64,000 nucleotides of DNA from Pseudomonas fortuita (GTDB taxonomy: Bacteria > Pseudomonadota > Gammaproteobacteria > Pseudomonadales > Pseudomonadaceae): the NCBI RefSeq assembly GCF_026898135.2, contig NZ_CP114035.2:2707501-2771500 (forward strand), written 5' to 3'. The notes beneath the pieces were generated by a model. It did no database searches and was not told the DNA's origin. It was given only the letters and a program-made list of their open reading frames with translations. This document shows positions 9,469-19,133 of the stretch, one piece after another. A program made the position numbers and the translations under genes. Each line of letters begins with the position of its first letter. Position 1 is the first letter of the stretch.

Positions 9469-10749
9469 ATGATGGCGCGCTGGCGTTGGATCGCTGTTCG
9501 AGTCACTAAGCGACTATGGTTCCGGGCGACTTTGTTTTCGCTGCTCGGCGTGGCGACAGCCTTGATTGCGGTGGTGTTAAAAGACTTCATTCCTGCGTCC
9601 TTGCCCGCTCGGATAGGCGCGGACGCTGTTGACAAGATCCTCGGCATCATTGCCTCCAGCATGTTGGCGGTCACCATCTTTTCCTTGAGTACCATGGTGG
9701 CGGCATATGGTGCGGCCAGCACGGGGGTAACGCCTCGTGCCACGACGCTGGTGATGGAGGATACGACCACGCACAATGCGCTTGCCACGTTTATCGGCTC
9801 GTTCCTGTTCAGCCTGGTCGGGCTGATTGCTTTAAGTACGGGCGTCTATGGTGATCAAGGGCGTGTCTTGCTGTTCGCGGTAACCATCGCAGTTGTCATC
9901 CTGATCGTTTATACCTTGCTGCGCTGGATCGATCACCTCTCCAGGCTCGGGCGTGTAGGTGAGACTATCGACCGCGTCGAGAGGGCTGCGATAGAGGCTA
10001 TCTAGCATCGGGCCAAATGGCCTTACCTGGGGGGCTCTGCATACCCGCCAGGCATGGTTTTCCCTCCTGCTGCCCAGCGTTTGGTCAGTCATCGAACCGG
10101 TTACGTTCAGCACATTGATGTGGAGGCTTTGGCAGCCATCACCCAGCGGCACAACGTTATGATCTATATGGATGTGTTGCCTGGCACATTCGTCTACCCA
10201 GGAGCACCGCTTGCGACCGTCGTGGCGCAACCCGGCCAGGACGTACGAGGGGTGGCGGCCTTCGAGCTTGACGTACATGCAGCCATTACGGTGGGCACCC
10301 GTCGGACGTTCGAGCATGACCCGCGCTTCGGCCTGTCAGTGCTGTCCGAGATCGCTTCCAGAGCGTTGTCGCCTGCAGTCAATGACCCCGGCACTGCGAT
10401 CGATGTCATCGGTCGAGGTGTCAGGTGCTTGTCGCACTGGGGGCGGCCTCAGGCGCTGGCTCCGTCTCATGGAGACTGTGCCCAAGTTTATCTGCACGGT
10501 ATTGTGGTCGAGGATTTGTTCGATGATTTCTTCGGGCCGATCGCTCGAGACGGGGCGGCGCTGCAGGAGGTGAATATACGACTGCTCAAGGCGTTGTTGA
10601 GCCTGGCTCAAATCAATCCACGGCTGTTTGAAGGCAGTGCGAGCAGGCATGCAGAGCGGCTGCTCTTTCTTGCCCATGCCGCGCTCGTGCTTGAGGCGGA
10701 AAATGCGCAGTTGGTCAAACTGGCTGAGCCGTTTCATGCCAAGTGTTAG
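9469..10749 (+). pseudogene. DUF2254 membrane protein interrupted by in-frame amber codon
   Basis: Two ORFs in the same frame together reconstruct one DUF2254 protein of about 426 residues. The N-terminal part (to 10002) holds the membrane helices, for example SSMLAVTIFSLSTMVAAYG, and ends at TAG 10003-10005. Reading on without a shift gives WPYLGGSAYPPG and then the conserved soluble half: SHRTGYVQHID, PGTFVYPGAPL, ASRALSPAVNDPGTAIDVI. The stop sits in the linker between the two halves, so the gene is either inactivated by a point mutation or makes a truncated membrane domain. The 3' half has an internal ATG at 10054 but no clear ribosome-binding site. Function of the family is unknown. Start 9469 or 9472 is uncertain. 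Confidence 0.8.
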
Positions 10750-10996
10750 CCTTGAAATGTGTAGGCTCGACTGGACGGGTTACAGCTTTCTTCCTGATGA
10801 GAAGCTCGTCCCGCATCTGCAACACGGCTTGTGTCGAGTATTAGCCTCGGCGGCCTTCCCGTGCATCCATATTGGTGTTTAACGCACGGTGTATCTTACA
10901 TGGCGCAGTCAACGTTGGCTGCGCCCGGTACTGGCAAGCTAGCTCTCCATATCCGTTTCCATCTCGGGGCAACTTTTAACCCTGTTGCATTTCAGG
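10750..10996. other. Intergenic region between convergent genes
   Basis: About 250 bases between the 3' ends of the DUF2254 gene and the TonB receptor gene. I see no coding potential with family resemblance and no strong hairpin followed by a T-run. Confidence 0.4.
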
Positions 10997-13450
10997 TCAC
11001 CACCGGAAAGTCAGGCTGCCAATCACTGTACGGCGGTTCCCGTAGAATACGGTTTGCTCATAGAACCCCGGGGTGAAATAGCGCTTGTCGAACAGGTTGC
11101 TTGCGCTCAGGTCCACCGAAACCCCTTGAAGGTCCTCTCTCAGGTGCGCCAGGTCATAGCGCACGCTGGCGTCGGTGAGGGTGTAATGAGGGACTTTGAC
11201 AGTGTTCTTGGCGTTGTACGAGGACCCGACATAACGCTGCCCGACACCCATGCCCAGCCCCTCCAGCGGGCCGGCCTGCACGGTGTAGTCAAGCCACAGC
11301 GAGGCGGTGTTGCGGGGCACCGAGATCGGCACGTTGCCCTCAAGGCTGTAGGCGGCGGCGCCAGTGCCCACGGGATTGGCCTTGGTCACCTCGGCGTCGA
11401 CGTAGGCGTACGAAGCGATCAGGTCCAGGCCGCGGCTCAGCTCGGCCTTGCCTTCGAGTTCGATGCCACGCGAGCGCTGCTCGCCGGTCTGCACCTGAAA
11501 GCTGGGGTTGGTCGGGTCGGTGGTGGTGACATTCTTCTGGGTCAAGTCATAAGCCGAGAGGGTGATGAAGCTGTTGTAGCCAGGCGGCTCGTACTTGATA
11601 CCGACTTCGTACTGCTCCCCCTCGGTGGGCTTGAAGTAGCTGCCATCCTGAGCCGTACCCGAGGTCGGCTGGAAGGAGGTGCTGTAGCTGGCGTAGGGGG
11701 TGATGCCGTTGTCGAACAGATAGGCCAGGCCCACGCGACCGGTGAACTTGTGGTCCTTCTGTACGCTGCGGGTGTCGTTCAGGTAGCTGTACTCGCGCCC
11801 CTCGACCCAGTCCTTGCGCCCGCCCAAGGTCAGGCGCCACTGGTTCAGGCTGAGCATGTCCTGGGCGTACAGGCCTTTTTGCGACACGACGCTCTTGCCG
11901 TCAGTCTGCAACGTGCTGTTCCAGGTCGGGCTGGCATTGTAGACCGGGTCGAAGATATCGACGGTCTGGTTGGCGGCAACGCCCCGGCGCGATTCACGGC
12001 CCGAATAATGGCCGTAGTCGAAGCCCACCAGCACATCGTGGCCAATGGCGCCGGTGTCGAAGTGGCCGCCCAGGTTATTGTCGAGCAGGAACGTATCGGT
12101 TTTCTTCGGGCGTTTCTGGTAGCCGAAGGTGTAAGTCCGGCCGTCGGCACCCAGTTGGCCGCTGTTGCGAGCACCGTTGCTGATGTAGTCGACGTCGACC
12201 TTCATGTAGCGGGCGTTCTGGGTGAATTTCCAGTCGTCGTTCAGCTGGCGCTCGAAGAGGTAGCCGAGCGAGGTGTTCCCCACCTCGTTCTTGCTCACGT
12301 GCGGATCGCCCAGGTAAGTACTCGACGGGATGTGGCCGAAGGGCGTGTTGGTCAGCGTACCGTTCACCGGGAAGCTCTGTTCGGCGCCACCCTTGCGGGT
12401 CTTCAGGTAGCTGGCCAGGAGCGTGACGCTGGTGTCCTCGTCAGGCTTCCAGGTCAGCGACGGAGCGATATAGGTACGGTCGTCCGGCGAATGATCGACC
12501 TGGGTACCGCTGTCACGCTTGAGCGCCACCAGGCGATAGCTGAATTTGCCCTCGTCATCCAGTCGACCACCGAGATCCAGCGCCGTCTGCTGGCGATCGA
12601 AGCTGCCGCCCTGAACCTGGATTTCGTGAATGGCTTCGTCGGTGGGCCGCTTGCTGGTCAGGTTGACCATGCCGCCAGGCGCCATTTGGCCGTACAGCAC
12701 CGACGCCGGGCCCTTGATCACATCGATGCGTTCCAGGCCGTAGGTTTCGAAGTCGGTGTCGTACTGGTTGAAGCCGCTGCGCAGGCCGTCCCTGTACACC
12801 CCGAACAGGTTGAACGAACGGAAACCGCGCATGTAGATATCCGGCGCGCCCTGTCCGCCCACGTAATCGATCGCGCGAATGCCCGGGGTGTAGGCGACGG
12901 CGCTGTTGAAGTCCTGCACGCCGCGCTTGTTCATCTCGTCGCGGGTGATCACCGAGATCGACTGCGGCACTTCACTGATGGCGGCATTGGTCTTGGTGCC
13001 GACCGAGGAGCGGTTGGCGACGATACCGTCGATGGGGCCGGTAATACTCTGCTCGGCGCGGCCGCTGATGGTCGAGACCGGAAGCGTCATACCGCCCTCC
13101 ACGCCTGCTTGGTGCTGCAGGGTGTAGCTGCCATTGGGCAGCGCTATCGCCGTCAAGCCAGTACCCGAAAGCAGCACGGCCAGACCGGCCTCGACACTGT
13201 AGTCACCGCGAAGGCCTTGGCTGTGCAGGCCCGCCACCTGATCGGCAGGGTACGACAGCAGCAGTTTGCTTTCGTGACCAAAGCGATTGAGCACATCGCG
13301 CAAGGTGCCAGCGGGTATGTCGTAGCTGCGGTTGGTAGACGCCGCACTGACGATACCGGCACCCGACAGCAAGCCGACACCAGCAAGCGAGGGGACCAGG
13401 CTGCTGGCCATGGCGAAGGTCAGCGCCCGAAGGCGAAGGGGGTGATTCAT
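10997..13450 (-). CDS. TonB-dependent siderophore receptor with STN signalling domain
   Basis: Outer-membrane ferric-siderophore receptor of 817 residues. Order of domains: signal peptide (to about residue 38, ending SAAS), an STN secretin/TonB short domain (YDIPAGTLRDVLNRFG) that signals to the FecR protein, a plug domain (SISVITRDEMNKRG, YMRGF, KGPASVLYGQMAPGGMVNLTSKRP), and a 22-strand barrel ending in the terminal aromatic SLTFRW. The start at 13450 places GGAG in front of MNHPLRLR. STN domain plus adjacent fecI/fecR genes mark it as a trans-envelope signalling transducer like FpvA or FecA. The ligand cannot be predicted; hydroxamate receptors such as FoxA or FiuA are the nearest style. 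Confidence 0.93.
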   Translation of the reverse strand: MNHPLRLRALTFAMASSLVPSLAGVGLLSGAGIVSAASTNRSYDIPAGTLRDVLNRFGHESKLLLSYPADQVAGLHSQGLRGDYSVEAGLAVLLSGTGLTAIALPNGSYTLQHQAGVEGGMTLPVSTISGRAEQSITGPIDGIVANRSSVGTKTNAAISEVPQSISVITRDEMNKRGVQDFNSAVAYTPGIRAIDYVGGQGAPDIYMRGFRSFNLFGVYRDGLRSGFNQYDTDFETYGLERIDVIKGPASVLYGQMAPGGMVNLTSKRPTDEAIHEIQVQGGSFDRQQTALDLGGRLDDEGKFSYRLVALKRDSGTQVDHSPDDRTYIAPSLTWKPDEDTSVTLLASYLKTRKGGAEQSFPVNGTLTNTPFGHIPSSTYLGDPHVSKNEVGNTSLGYLFERQLNDDWKFTQNARYMKVDVDYISNGARNSGQLGADGRTYTFGYQKRPKKTDTFLLDNNLGGHFDTGAIGHDVLVGFDYGHYSGRESRRGVAANQTVDIFDPVYNASPTWNSTLQTDGKSVVSQKGLYAQDMLSLNQWRLTLGGRKDWVEGREYSYLNDTRSVQKDHKFTGRVGLAYLFDNGITPYASYSTSFQPTSGTAQDGSYFKPTEGEQYEVGIKYEPPGYNSFITLSAYDLTQKNVTTTDPTNPSFQVQTGEQRSRGIELEGKAELSRGLDLIASYAYVDAEVTKANPVGTGAAAYSLEGNVPISVPRNTASLWLDYTVQAGPLEGLGMGVGQRYVGSSYNAKNTVKVPHYTLTDASVRYDLAHLREDLQGVSVDLSASNLFDKRYFTPGFYEQTVFYGNRRTVIGSLTFRW

Positions 13451-13534
13451 GCCGTGCTCCACAAGAATGATCGAGGTCTTTCTGGTGGAGTCTCGCGAGT
13501 GCGGCAAACAGACCACCCTTTTCGCGATTTATTT

Positions 13535-14503
13535 TCAAACCTGGATGTTTTTCGGCTCCAGCGTCACCCAGTAAGGGGTGAAACGGCGAACCTCGGCACC
13601 CAGCGAAACCCCAAGTGTCTGCAGAATCCGGTCCGTGTCGGCCAGCGGGTAAGTGCCCGCGACGCGCACGCCGGCAAGACTGCGGGCGCAGCCCAGATGG
13701 CCACGACGATAACGCCCAAGCTCCTGGAGGAACTGCTCCAACGGCATGTCACTGGCCATCAGCATGCCGTCGGTCCAGGCCCTGTCAGCCTCGCTCAGCG
13801 TGCGCAACGGACCGACCTGGTCGCGCGTGAACATTAGCTGTTGCCCGGCCTGCACGCTGATGCCGGCCAGGCGTTCGGGGTACAACCTGACGACGCCATC
13901 GCGTACCGCGAGTCGGCTGTAGCCCGACTCCTGACGCAGCAGAAAACGCCCCTGTGCAGCTTCAACCCAGCCCTGCCCGGTCTGCGCCCGGAACGGTCGC
14001 AGCGCAGGAGCCGCGACCACGTTCACTTGAATTTCACCACGCAGCAGCCGCAAATCGCGCCCGGCCTGGTCAAATCTGACGTCGACCGCGCTATCGGTGT
14101 TGAGCAGCAACTGGCTGCCATCGGCCAACACGACATTGCGCTGCTCGCCTACACCGCTGTGATAGTCAGCGTTCAGGTTCTGCCACAGCGCAGTATTACG
14201 ACCATTCCACGCCAGCGTTCCGCTGGCCACCGCGAGCACCAGTACCTTGAGTGCGCTGCGCCGGTCCAGGTTGCTCGTGGGCGTGGCGGTCAGCGCGGCA
14301 TGCGCGATGGGGGCATGATTGGCCAGACCCGACAGCCGCTCGGCAAACGACTCGACGCGCTGCCAGGCACGGGCGTGTTCAGGGTGCTGATGCAACCAAC
14401 GCTGCCACTGCTCGACCGTACCGGCCGAGACCGACGGTGCCTGCAGTTCGATCATCCACTCCACGGCCTGCTCAGCGATGGCCGGGGCGATTCTGGCGGT
14501 CAT
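13535..14503 (-). CDS. FecR-family anti-sigma/signal-transduction protein
   Basis: Inner-membrane regulator of 322 residues that relays the receptor's signal to the ECF sigma factor. The N-terminal cytoplasmic DUF4880-like domain (AVEWMIELQAPSVSA, WLHQHPEHARAWQRVE) binds the sigma factor. A single hydrophobic segment (LKVLVLAVASGTLAW) spans the membrane, and the periplasmic FecR domain (RNVVLADGSQLLLNTDSAVDV, LRGEIQVNV) contacts the receptor's STN domain. The start at 14503 lies 14 bases after the sigma factor stop; an ATG-like start further upstream would overlap that gene. Confidence 0.9.
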   Translation of the reverse strand: MTARIAPAIAEQAVEWMIELQAPSVSAGTVEQWQRWLHQHPEHARAWQRVESFAERLSGLANHAPIAHAALTATPTSNLDRRSALKVLVLAVASGTLAWNGRNTALWQNLNADYHSGVGEQRNVVLADGSQLLLNTDSAVDVRFDQAGRDLRLLRGEIQVNVVAAPALRPFRAQTGQGWVEAAQGRFLLRQESGYSRLAVRDGVVRLYPERLAGISVQAGQQLMFTRDQVGPLRTLSEADRAWTDGMLMASDMPLEQFLQELGRYRRGHLGCARSLAGVRVAGTYPLADTDRILQTLGVSLGAEVRRFTPYWVTLEPKNIQV

Positions 14504-14516
14504 GGCTGGCACCTGC

Positions 14517-15020
14517 TCATTCGGCGAAGCAACATTGCACACCGGCCTTGATGATGTAGCGCTTGACGGTGGTTACCGATACGCCGAGCCGCTCGGCAAT
14601 CTCGGCATGCGCCATGCCGTCAAGCTGGGACCAGAGGAAGGCCTGACGCACCGGGACTTCCAGCCCGTCCATCAGACGGTCGAGTTCCTGCAAGGTCTGC
14701 AACAGGATCGCCTGCTCTTCCAGCGAAGGCATCAATTGCTCAGGGACGCTGGCAAGCACTTCAAGGTAGGCGCGCTCCAGCTTCTGCCGGCGGAAGTGGT
14801 TGCTTAAGACGCTGCGCGCAACGGTCACCAAAACGGCGCGCGAATCGCGAATCTGTATCGGTTCATGCTTGGCCAGCAGGCGTACGAACGTGTCCTGCGT
14901 AAGGTCTGCGGCGCTGGCGCAGCAGCCCAGCTTGCGTCTCAGCCACCCTTGCAACCAACCATGGTGATTGACATATAGGGTGTGAAATTCCGTTGAGGTA
15001 GCACCGTCAGTCGTTGACAT
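14517..15020 (-). CDS. FecI-like ECF sigma factor
   Basis: Extracytoplasmic-function RNA polymerase sigma factor of 167 residues, expected to transcribe the receptor gene on siderophore sensing. Region 2 is recognisable (HTLYVNHHGWLQGWLRRKLG, AADLTQDTFVRLL), as is region 4 (VRQAFLWSQLDGMAHAEIAE followed by RLGVSVTTVKRYI). It is the first gene of the sigma - anti-sigma - receptor set, the classical iron-starvation arrangement in Pseudomonas. The start region is preceded by a Fur-box-like sequence. Confidence 0.93.
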   Translation of the reverse strand: MSTTDGATSTEFHTLYVNHHGWLQGWLRRKLGCCASAADLTQDTFVRLLAKHEPIQIRDSRAVLVTVARSVLSNHFRRQKLERAYLEVLASVPEQLMPSLEEQAILLQTLQELDRLMDGLEVPVRQAFLWSQLDGMAHAEIAERLGVSVTTVKRYIIKAGVQCCFAE

Positions 15021-15042
15021 GATGAATGAGCACTAGCTTGAA

Positions 15043-15061
15043 AATATAATTATTATCATAG
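15043..15061 (-). promoter_or_regulatory. Probable Fur box upstream of the FecI-like gene
   Basis: On the minus strand the sequence GATAATAATTATATTTT agrees with the Fur consensus GATAATGATAATCATTATC at about 11 or 12 of 19 positions and shows the NATAAT hexamer repeats. It lies about 25-40 bases upstream of the sigma factor ATG, where Fur repression is expected. Confidence 0.55.
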
Positions 15062-15771
15062 GCAACTGATAATTTCTACCGATTGGCTGGCTTCTCCCTT
15101 CCACGGCGGCGATGCCAGAAGCCTGATGGCAGCATCAGTTATGACATGTAAAGTCAAGCTCATAGGCTTGGGGGTAAGTCTTTAATTTGTAGAGGGATGT
15201 CGGCTTACAGATCAAATTAATGAGAGCTGAGATGTGAGAACTATTTCTAAATAGATTGTGTGGATAATTAACCACCCTGTAACGGCAGTGATATTTCAGT
15301 AGGAAGATAATCTGCAGTAGAGAGTCTTCGTGTCAGTGACTTGAGTCGAGGAATGGACGCTTGTCCATCCTCAGGCTAATACTTAGTTATCTGCCTGAAG
15401 AGGTGCAGAGCATGCAAACAAATTTGTTATTGTTTGTCGCAATGCCAATAAAGAGTGGGCAAGCTCTTTCAGCAGTTTGGCGTTATACTGCAACTATTTC
15501 GGTCGGCTTCGATATTTATGACAATTAAGAAAAATAAGACTGGTTCCAACCTATCCGACCAAAGCTCTTGCAGAGGCTGCACGCGCAAAGCTGAGCAGAG
15601 AGAGCTTTAGTCCTGAAGAACGATCCCCACTTTGCGTACAGGATCTTCGATGTTGTAGTGAGGTCGTTTAATATCCAGTCCCGGCTATCAATGGTACCGC
15701 GAGCTCTTTGGCCGTAGGGGTTATGATAAGAACGGTGGTATGGGTGTCTGCGCGATTTCGATTGCTCGCAT
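15062..15771. other. AT-rich gap at the iron operon / ICE boundary
   Basis: About 700 bases, visibly richer in A and T than either flank, at least to about 15560. There are no ORFs with family resemblance, no tRNA and no recognisable integrase remnant. One end of the element that starts at 15772 must lie in or near this stretch, but I cannot identify an attachment core because no second copy is recognisable by eye. Confidence 0.45.
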
Positions 15772-16500
15772 TCAAAGATATTTTTTGAACGTGCTAACGG
15801 TGAGGGCCACCATAAAACCCAGCAACGCAGAACATGGAAGTAATACCCAATTGGGGCTCAGCGACCAAGGGAGCGATAGATAGATTACCCAAGGGCTGAC
15901 CATCAACGGCAGCAATGTTCGCTTGGCTCGGTGATAGACGAAGCTGCTTTCCCTGTCCGCCCCGAACTTGCGGAGGTCGCGACGCATCAACCCGTCAACC
16001 AGTCCGGTGACTACCGCGAGTAAGAAAAGGGGCGTTGCGAGAGTGAGCACAGTCAAGCGCACCACGAACGTGAAAACTGTGAATAGAGCCGCCAGCAGGT
16101 AATCCTGGCCAGCGACATACGCCTGAGCAAGTTGTCCTTGCAGCGACGACTCGCGACTGAGCAATTTCAGCTGGATGTCGGATTGTGCCCAGCCTGAGCG
16201 GACTACAACCCAATCGTTTAGGCGTTCGAGGATTTTCGTGGCCGCTTGTGCTGGCTCTTGCACCAGGAGCGAGCTCCTAAAGTGGCTGCTGAGCCAGCCA
16301 AGTTCACTGAGCCACATGGCATGGCTGTGATGCCAGCCTTGGTCGGGCCAAAACCATAGCATGCCTACGAACTCCAGCAGGATGGAGAACAGCAGGGAAG
16401 CAAGCAGCAGGCCGAGCAATCGCAGGCACAGCTCAAGCGTGCCGAGGATCAGACTCGGTCGTCGTTGTGTTTGAGTCGGGTTGGTTGGGGCAGTAGGCAT
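15772..16500 (-). CDS. ICE membrane protein, TIGR03747 family
   Basis: Integral membrane protein found beside the TraD coupling protein in PFGI-1-type elements; function unknown, presumed part of the conjugation apparatus at the inner membrane. The 242 residues contain about four hydrophobic segments (LRLLGLLLASLLFSILLEFV, LAALFTVFTFVVRLTVLTLA, LFLLAVVTGLVDGLMRRDLR) and the charged LRKFGADRESSFVYHRAKR loop typical of the family. The ATG at 16500 has GGGAG in front. A GTG at 16539 overlapping the traD stop (GTGA) would add 13 residues. It is the last ICE gene: the downstream transfer genes normally expected are missing. Confidence 0.82.
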   Translation of the reverse strand: MPTAPTNPTQTQRRPSLILGTLELCLRLLGLLLASLLFSILLEFVGMLWFWPDQGWHHSHAMWLSELGWLSSHFRSSLLVQEPAQAATKILERLNDWVVVRSGWAQSDIQLKLLSRESSLQGQLAQAYVAGQDYLLAALFTVFTFVVRLTVLTLATPLFLLAVVTGLVDGLMRRDLRKFGADRESSFVYHRAKRTLLPLMVSPWVIYLSLPWSLSPNWVLLPCSALLGFMVALTVSTFKKYL

Positions 16501-16535
16501 GGAAGGCTCCCAGGTGGTCGTGGGCTGCCAGGTGA

Positions 16536-18662
16536 TCACGAGGAGTATTTACGCCCGGGTGGTGGCATCTCTGGATCAAAATCGACCGTCGGTGCGCCAC
16601 CGGCACTGCTCCACCAACTCCCTGCATTGGCGTTGTAGGACTCGCGCATGCGCGCAGCCAGCGCTTGCAGATCTGCTGGCATCGCGTCGTCGCTGGCGGG
16701 TTTGGGCAGCGGTATCCGAACCTTCCACAGCTGCCCGCCTTCTTGGAACGAGAACATCTGGCCCTTGGGTAGGGCGATGATGTGCGCGGGTTCGATCAGC
16801 GGCACGGCCGTGGTGGTGACCCGGTCCTGCGAGGACGACGTGAAGTCGGTACGGGCATCGGGATCGGCCGTGTCGGTAGCGCCGGAGACCAGCGTACGCG
16901 TCTGCACATTGACCCTGGGCAGTTGATTGGTCAGGAGTTCGGCAGTCGCGGTTTCCCGCACGCGGAGTATCTGCAGGGTGTTGAAGTTACCGATCACCTG
17001 GCCAGCTTTGGCCCGGCTGCCGATGCGTGCCTCGATGTCGCTCAAGGTCTGGGTGTACGCGGTAACCTGGATACCGGCACCACCGCCCTTGTTGATCAGC
17101 GGAATGAACTCGTCGCCCATCAGCTCGTTGAACTCGTCGGCGTGCAGGTTGATGGGCACCTTTTCGGCCGCTCTGGAGGAGCTCGGCAGGCCATGGTCGA
17201 TGCCGTGTTTGTAGATATGCCCGGCCACGGAGACCAGGTCGGCAAACATCGAGTTGCCGACCGCGGCAGCGACCTCGGCATCGGACAGTGCATCCAGGCC
17301 GACGTAGACGATGCCGCGTTTACGGATGACCTGCAGCCAGTCGAAGATTGGCCGTGGATCGTCGAGGTCGGCATAGTTGGGGGCCAGCAACTGCGCCGTC
17401 TTGCCGCTGGTGAGCTTTTCCAGCAGCGGCAGCAGCGAAGCGACGATCTTGTCGAAGTAGGTGCGGTCGTAGCGCACCGCCGAGCGCAGGCCATCCATCA
17501 CTGGATCGAAAAGGCGCTTGGCAGTCAGGTACTGCTCGATGGCGACCACGCGTTTCTCGCGGCCAATCATGTGCCGCGGCACGTTCTTCTCGTTGAGCCG
17601 AGCTTCGAGATCCACAATGGTCTCCCACGCCTGCGGGTCATGGCGGGCGAAGAAGTGCTGGGCATATTCAATGAACAGCGCGTCGATGTTCACCACATGG
17701 CGCTGGATCTGCAGGTAGTCGGGGCGCCGGCCGAGCTCGATCAGCGCCCGGGCGATGATATTCACGAAGCGCCAGGCGAACTCGCGAAACGCCGCCGAGT
17801 TGCCTTCGCCGCTGAGTTGGCCGGCAATCCGAGTGGCGACTTCCGAGATGCGACCGAAACGGCCGATGGCGTTGTAGCGTGCGGAAATCTCCGGCCAGCC
17901 CAAATGGAAGACGTAGAACTCGTGCTCACGGCCGGCGCGTCGCGCTTCCACGTACATGCGCTTGAGCAGGTCGGCATCGCCTTTGGGGTCGAAGACGATC
18001 ACCACTTCCTGGCTCGGCCGGTGGATGTCCTGGGTGATGTAGACCTCGGCCAGGCGCGTCTTGCCGACCCGGGTAGTGCCCAGGACCAGGGTATGGCCCA
18101 CGCGCTCGCCCAAAGGCAAGGAGGCTTCCTGTTCGTTGGGCTCGACGCCGTGCAGCAGCGGGGAGCCACCCACGGGCGGCAGTGGTCGTACCGGGTTGAG
18201 TGGGCTGTCCCAGGCGGTTATCCAAGGCAAGATGGAGAGCCCTGGCGGTGCTTTTTCCAGGAGATGCTCCAGGCGGCGGGCCCACTGGTAGGCGGCCGAC
18301 TGGTTGACGTAGCGGGCCAGCGCGGGATCCTGCGCTTCGAGCAAACGCTGGGTGTGCAGGCGGCTCCAGCGAAAACCACGGCCCATGAACAGGCGCTTGC
18401 TGCTGATAGGGATCTGTCGGCTGGTCAGCGAGTAGCGGGGTAGGCGGCGGATGTTGCGTCGATAACGCAAAACAATGCGGGCCTCATTGAGGCGCTTGAG
18501 GCCGAAGGCGGTATAGGCCAGGGCCATGCCGGCGCCAACTTCCGGCGACAGCGCCACCGCCCAGGGTGAATGCAGGCACAGCGCGCCGGCACCGGCACAG
18601 ATGCCTACGGTGTACAGCTCCACTGCCGGGCGCAGCAGGGATTCCATCGCATGATCGCCCAT
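16536..18662 (-). CDS. traD: Type IV coupling protein TraD (SXT/TOL-like subfamily)
   Basis: Hexameric ATPase that docks the relaxase-DNA complex to the type IV secretion channel during conjugation, 708 residues. Two N-terminal hydrophobic segments anchor it in the inner membrane. Walker A GTTRVGKT is at residues 195-202 and Walker B is in VVIVFDPKGD. Further TraD/TraG signatures follow (LHADEFNELMGDEFIPLINKG, VTAYTQTLSDIEARIG). The C-terminus is rich in Pro and Gly. Intact by length. Its partners, the relaxase and VirB4-like ATPase, are not in this window. Confidence 0.9.
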   Translation of the reverse strand: MGDHAMESLLRPAVELYTVGICAGAGALCLHSPWAVALSPEVGAGMALAYTAFGLKRLNEARIVLRYRRNIRRLPRYSLTSRQIPISSKRLFMGRGFRWSRLHTQRLLEAQDPALARYVNQSAAYQWARRLEHLLEKAPPGLSILPWITAWDSPLNPVRPLPPVGGSPLLHGVEPNEQEASLPLGERVGHTLVLGTTRVGKTRLAEVYITQDIHRPSQEVVIVFDPKGDADLLKRMYVEARRAGREHEFYVFHLGWPEISARYNAIGRFGRISEVATRIAGQLSGEGNSAAFREFAWRFVNIIARALIELGRRPDYLQIQRHVVNIDALFIEYAQHFFARHDPQAWETIVDLEARLNEKNVPRHMIGREKRVVAIEQYLTAKRLFDPVMDGLRSAVRYDRTYFDKIVASLLPLLEKLTSGKTAQLLAPNYADLDDPRPIFDWLQVIRKRGIVYVGLDALSDAEVAAAVGNSMFADLVSVAGHIYKHGIDHGLPSSSRAAEKVPINLHADEFNELMGDEFIPLINKGGGAGIQVTAYTQTLSDIEARIGSRAKAGQVIGNFNTLQILRVRETATAELLTNQLPRVNVQTRTLVSGATDTADPDARTDFTSSSQDRVTTTAVPLIEPAHIIALPKGQMFSFQEGGQLWKVRIPLPKPASDDAMPADLQALAARMRESYNANAGSWWSSAGGAPTVDFDPEMPPPGRKYSS

Positions 18663-18671
18663 GGCACTACC

Positions 18672-19133
18672 TCACTGTACCATGCCGGTCGGAGTGATCA
18701 GTACCGGGTAGTGCTCCAGTTCCAGCCGCTCGGCGATGTCGTCGCCACTCACCGGCCAGATGGCCAAACCAGGCGCTACCGCCTGGATACGCTGCAGCGC
18801 TGCGGCATCAACGACTTCAACAGCCAGGCCGTTGGCGCCCAGTCGCTTCAGCGCTGGCGCGTGCTGCGTCAGCCACGCCAACGAGGCGGCGTCCGCCCCA
18901 ACCAGGAACAGCGGGACCATGCCGGGCAGATCCAGCGCTCTGCGGGGCACCTCACCCGGCGTGAGGCGCGCGCTGTGCACCGGCAAGACCCAGTTCAGGG
19001 TTCGTGGATCGGGCCGTTCGACCGCCGTAGCCGACTCAGCGGCAATGACAGGGGGCGTTGGCCCAAGCCATGCCCCGGCAGCCAACGACCCCATCAACCC
19101 GCAAATCAGTGCGCCCCGGCGAACGACAATCAT
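18672..19133 (-). CDS. ICE protein, PFL_4695/TIGR03765 family
   Basis: Exported protein of 153 residues with a signal peptide (ICGLMGSLAAGAWLGPTPPVIAA). The body matches the PFL_4695 family seen in PFGI-1-like elements (SLAWLTQHAPALKRLGANGL, then AVEVVDAAAL). It overlaps the upstream transglycosylase stop by ATGA and lies 9 bases before traD, so it is co-transcribed with them. Molecular role unknown; probably a periplasmic accessory of the conjugation machine. Confidence 0.8.
   Translation of the reverse strand: MIVVRRGALICGLMGSLAAGAWLGPTPPVIAAESATAVERPDPRTLNWVLPVHSARLTPGEVPRRALDLPGMVPLFLVGADAASLAWLTQHAPALKRLGANGLAVEVVDAAALQRIQAVAPGLAIWPVSGDDIAERLELEHYPVLITPTGMVQ

Noticed and set aside
10985..13837. 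Plus-strand ORF of 950 codons opposite the TonB receptor
   Set aside because: Its sequence is the antisense reading of a well-supported receptor and matches no protein family; a GC-rich shadow frame.
15538..15660. Possible integrase fragment (reading PTKALAEAARAKLSRE) near the ICE edge
   Set aside because: Too short and lacks any catalytic R/H/Y motif; resemblance not sufficient to call.
16782..18443. Plus-strand ORF of 553 codons opposite traD
   Set aside because: Antisense shadow of a conserved coupling protein with Walker motifs; no family features of its own.
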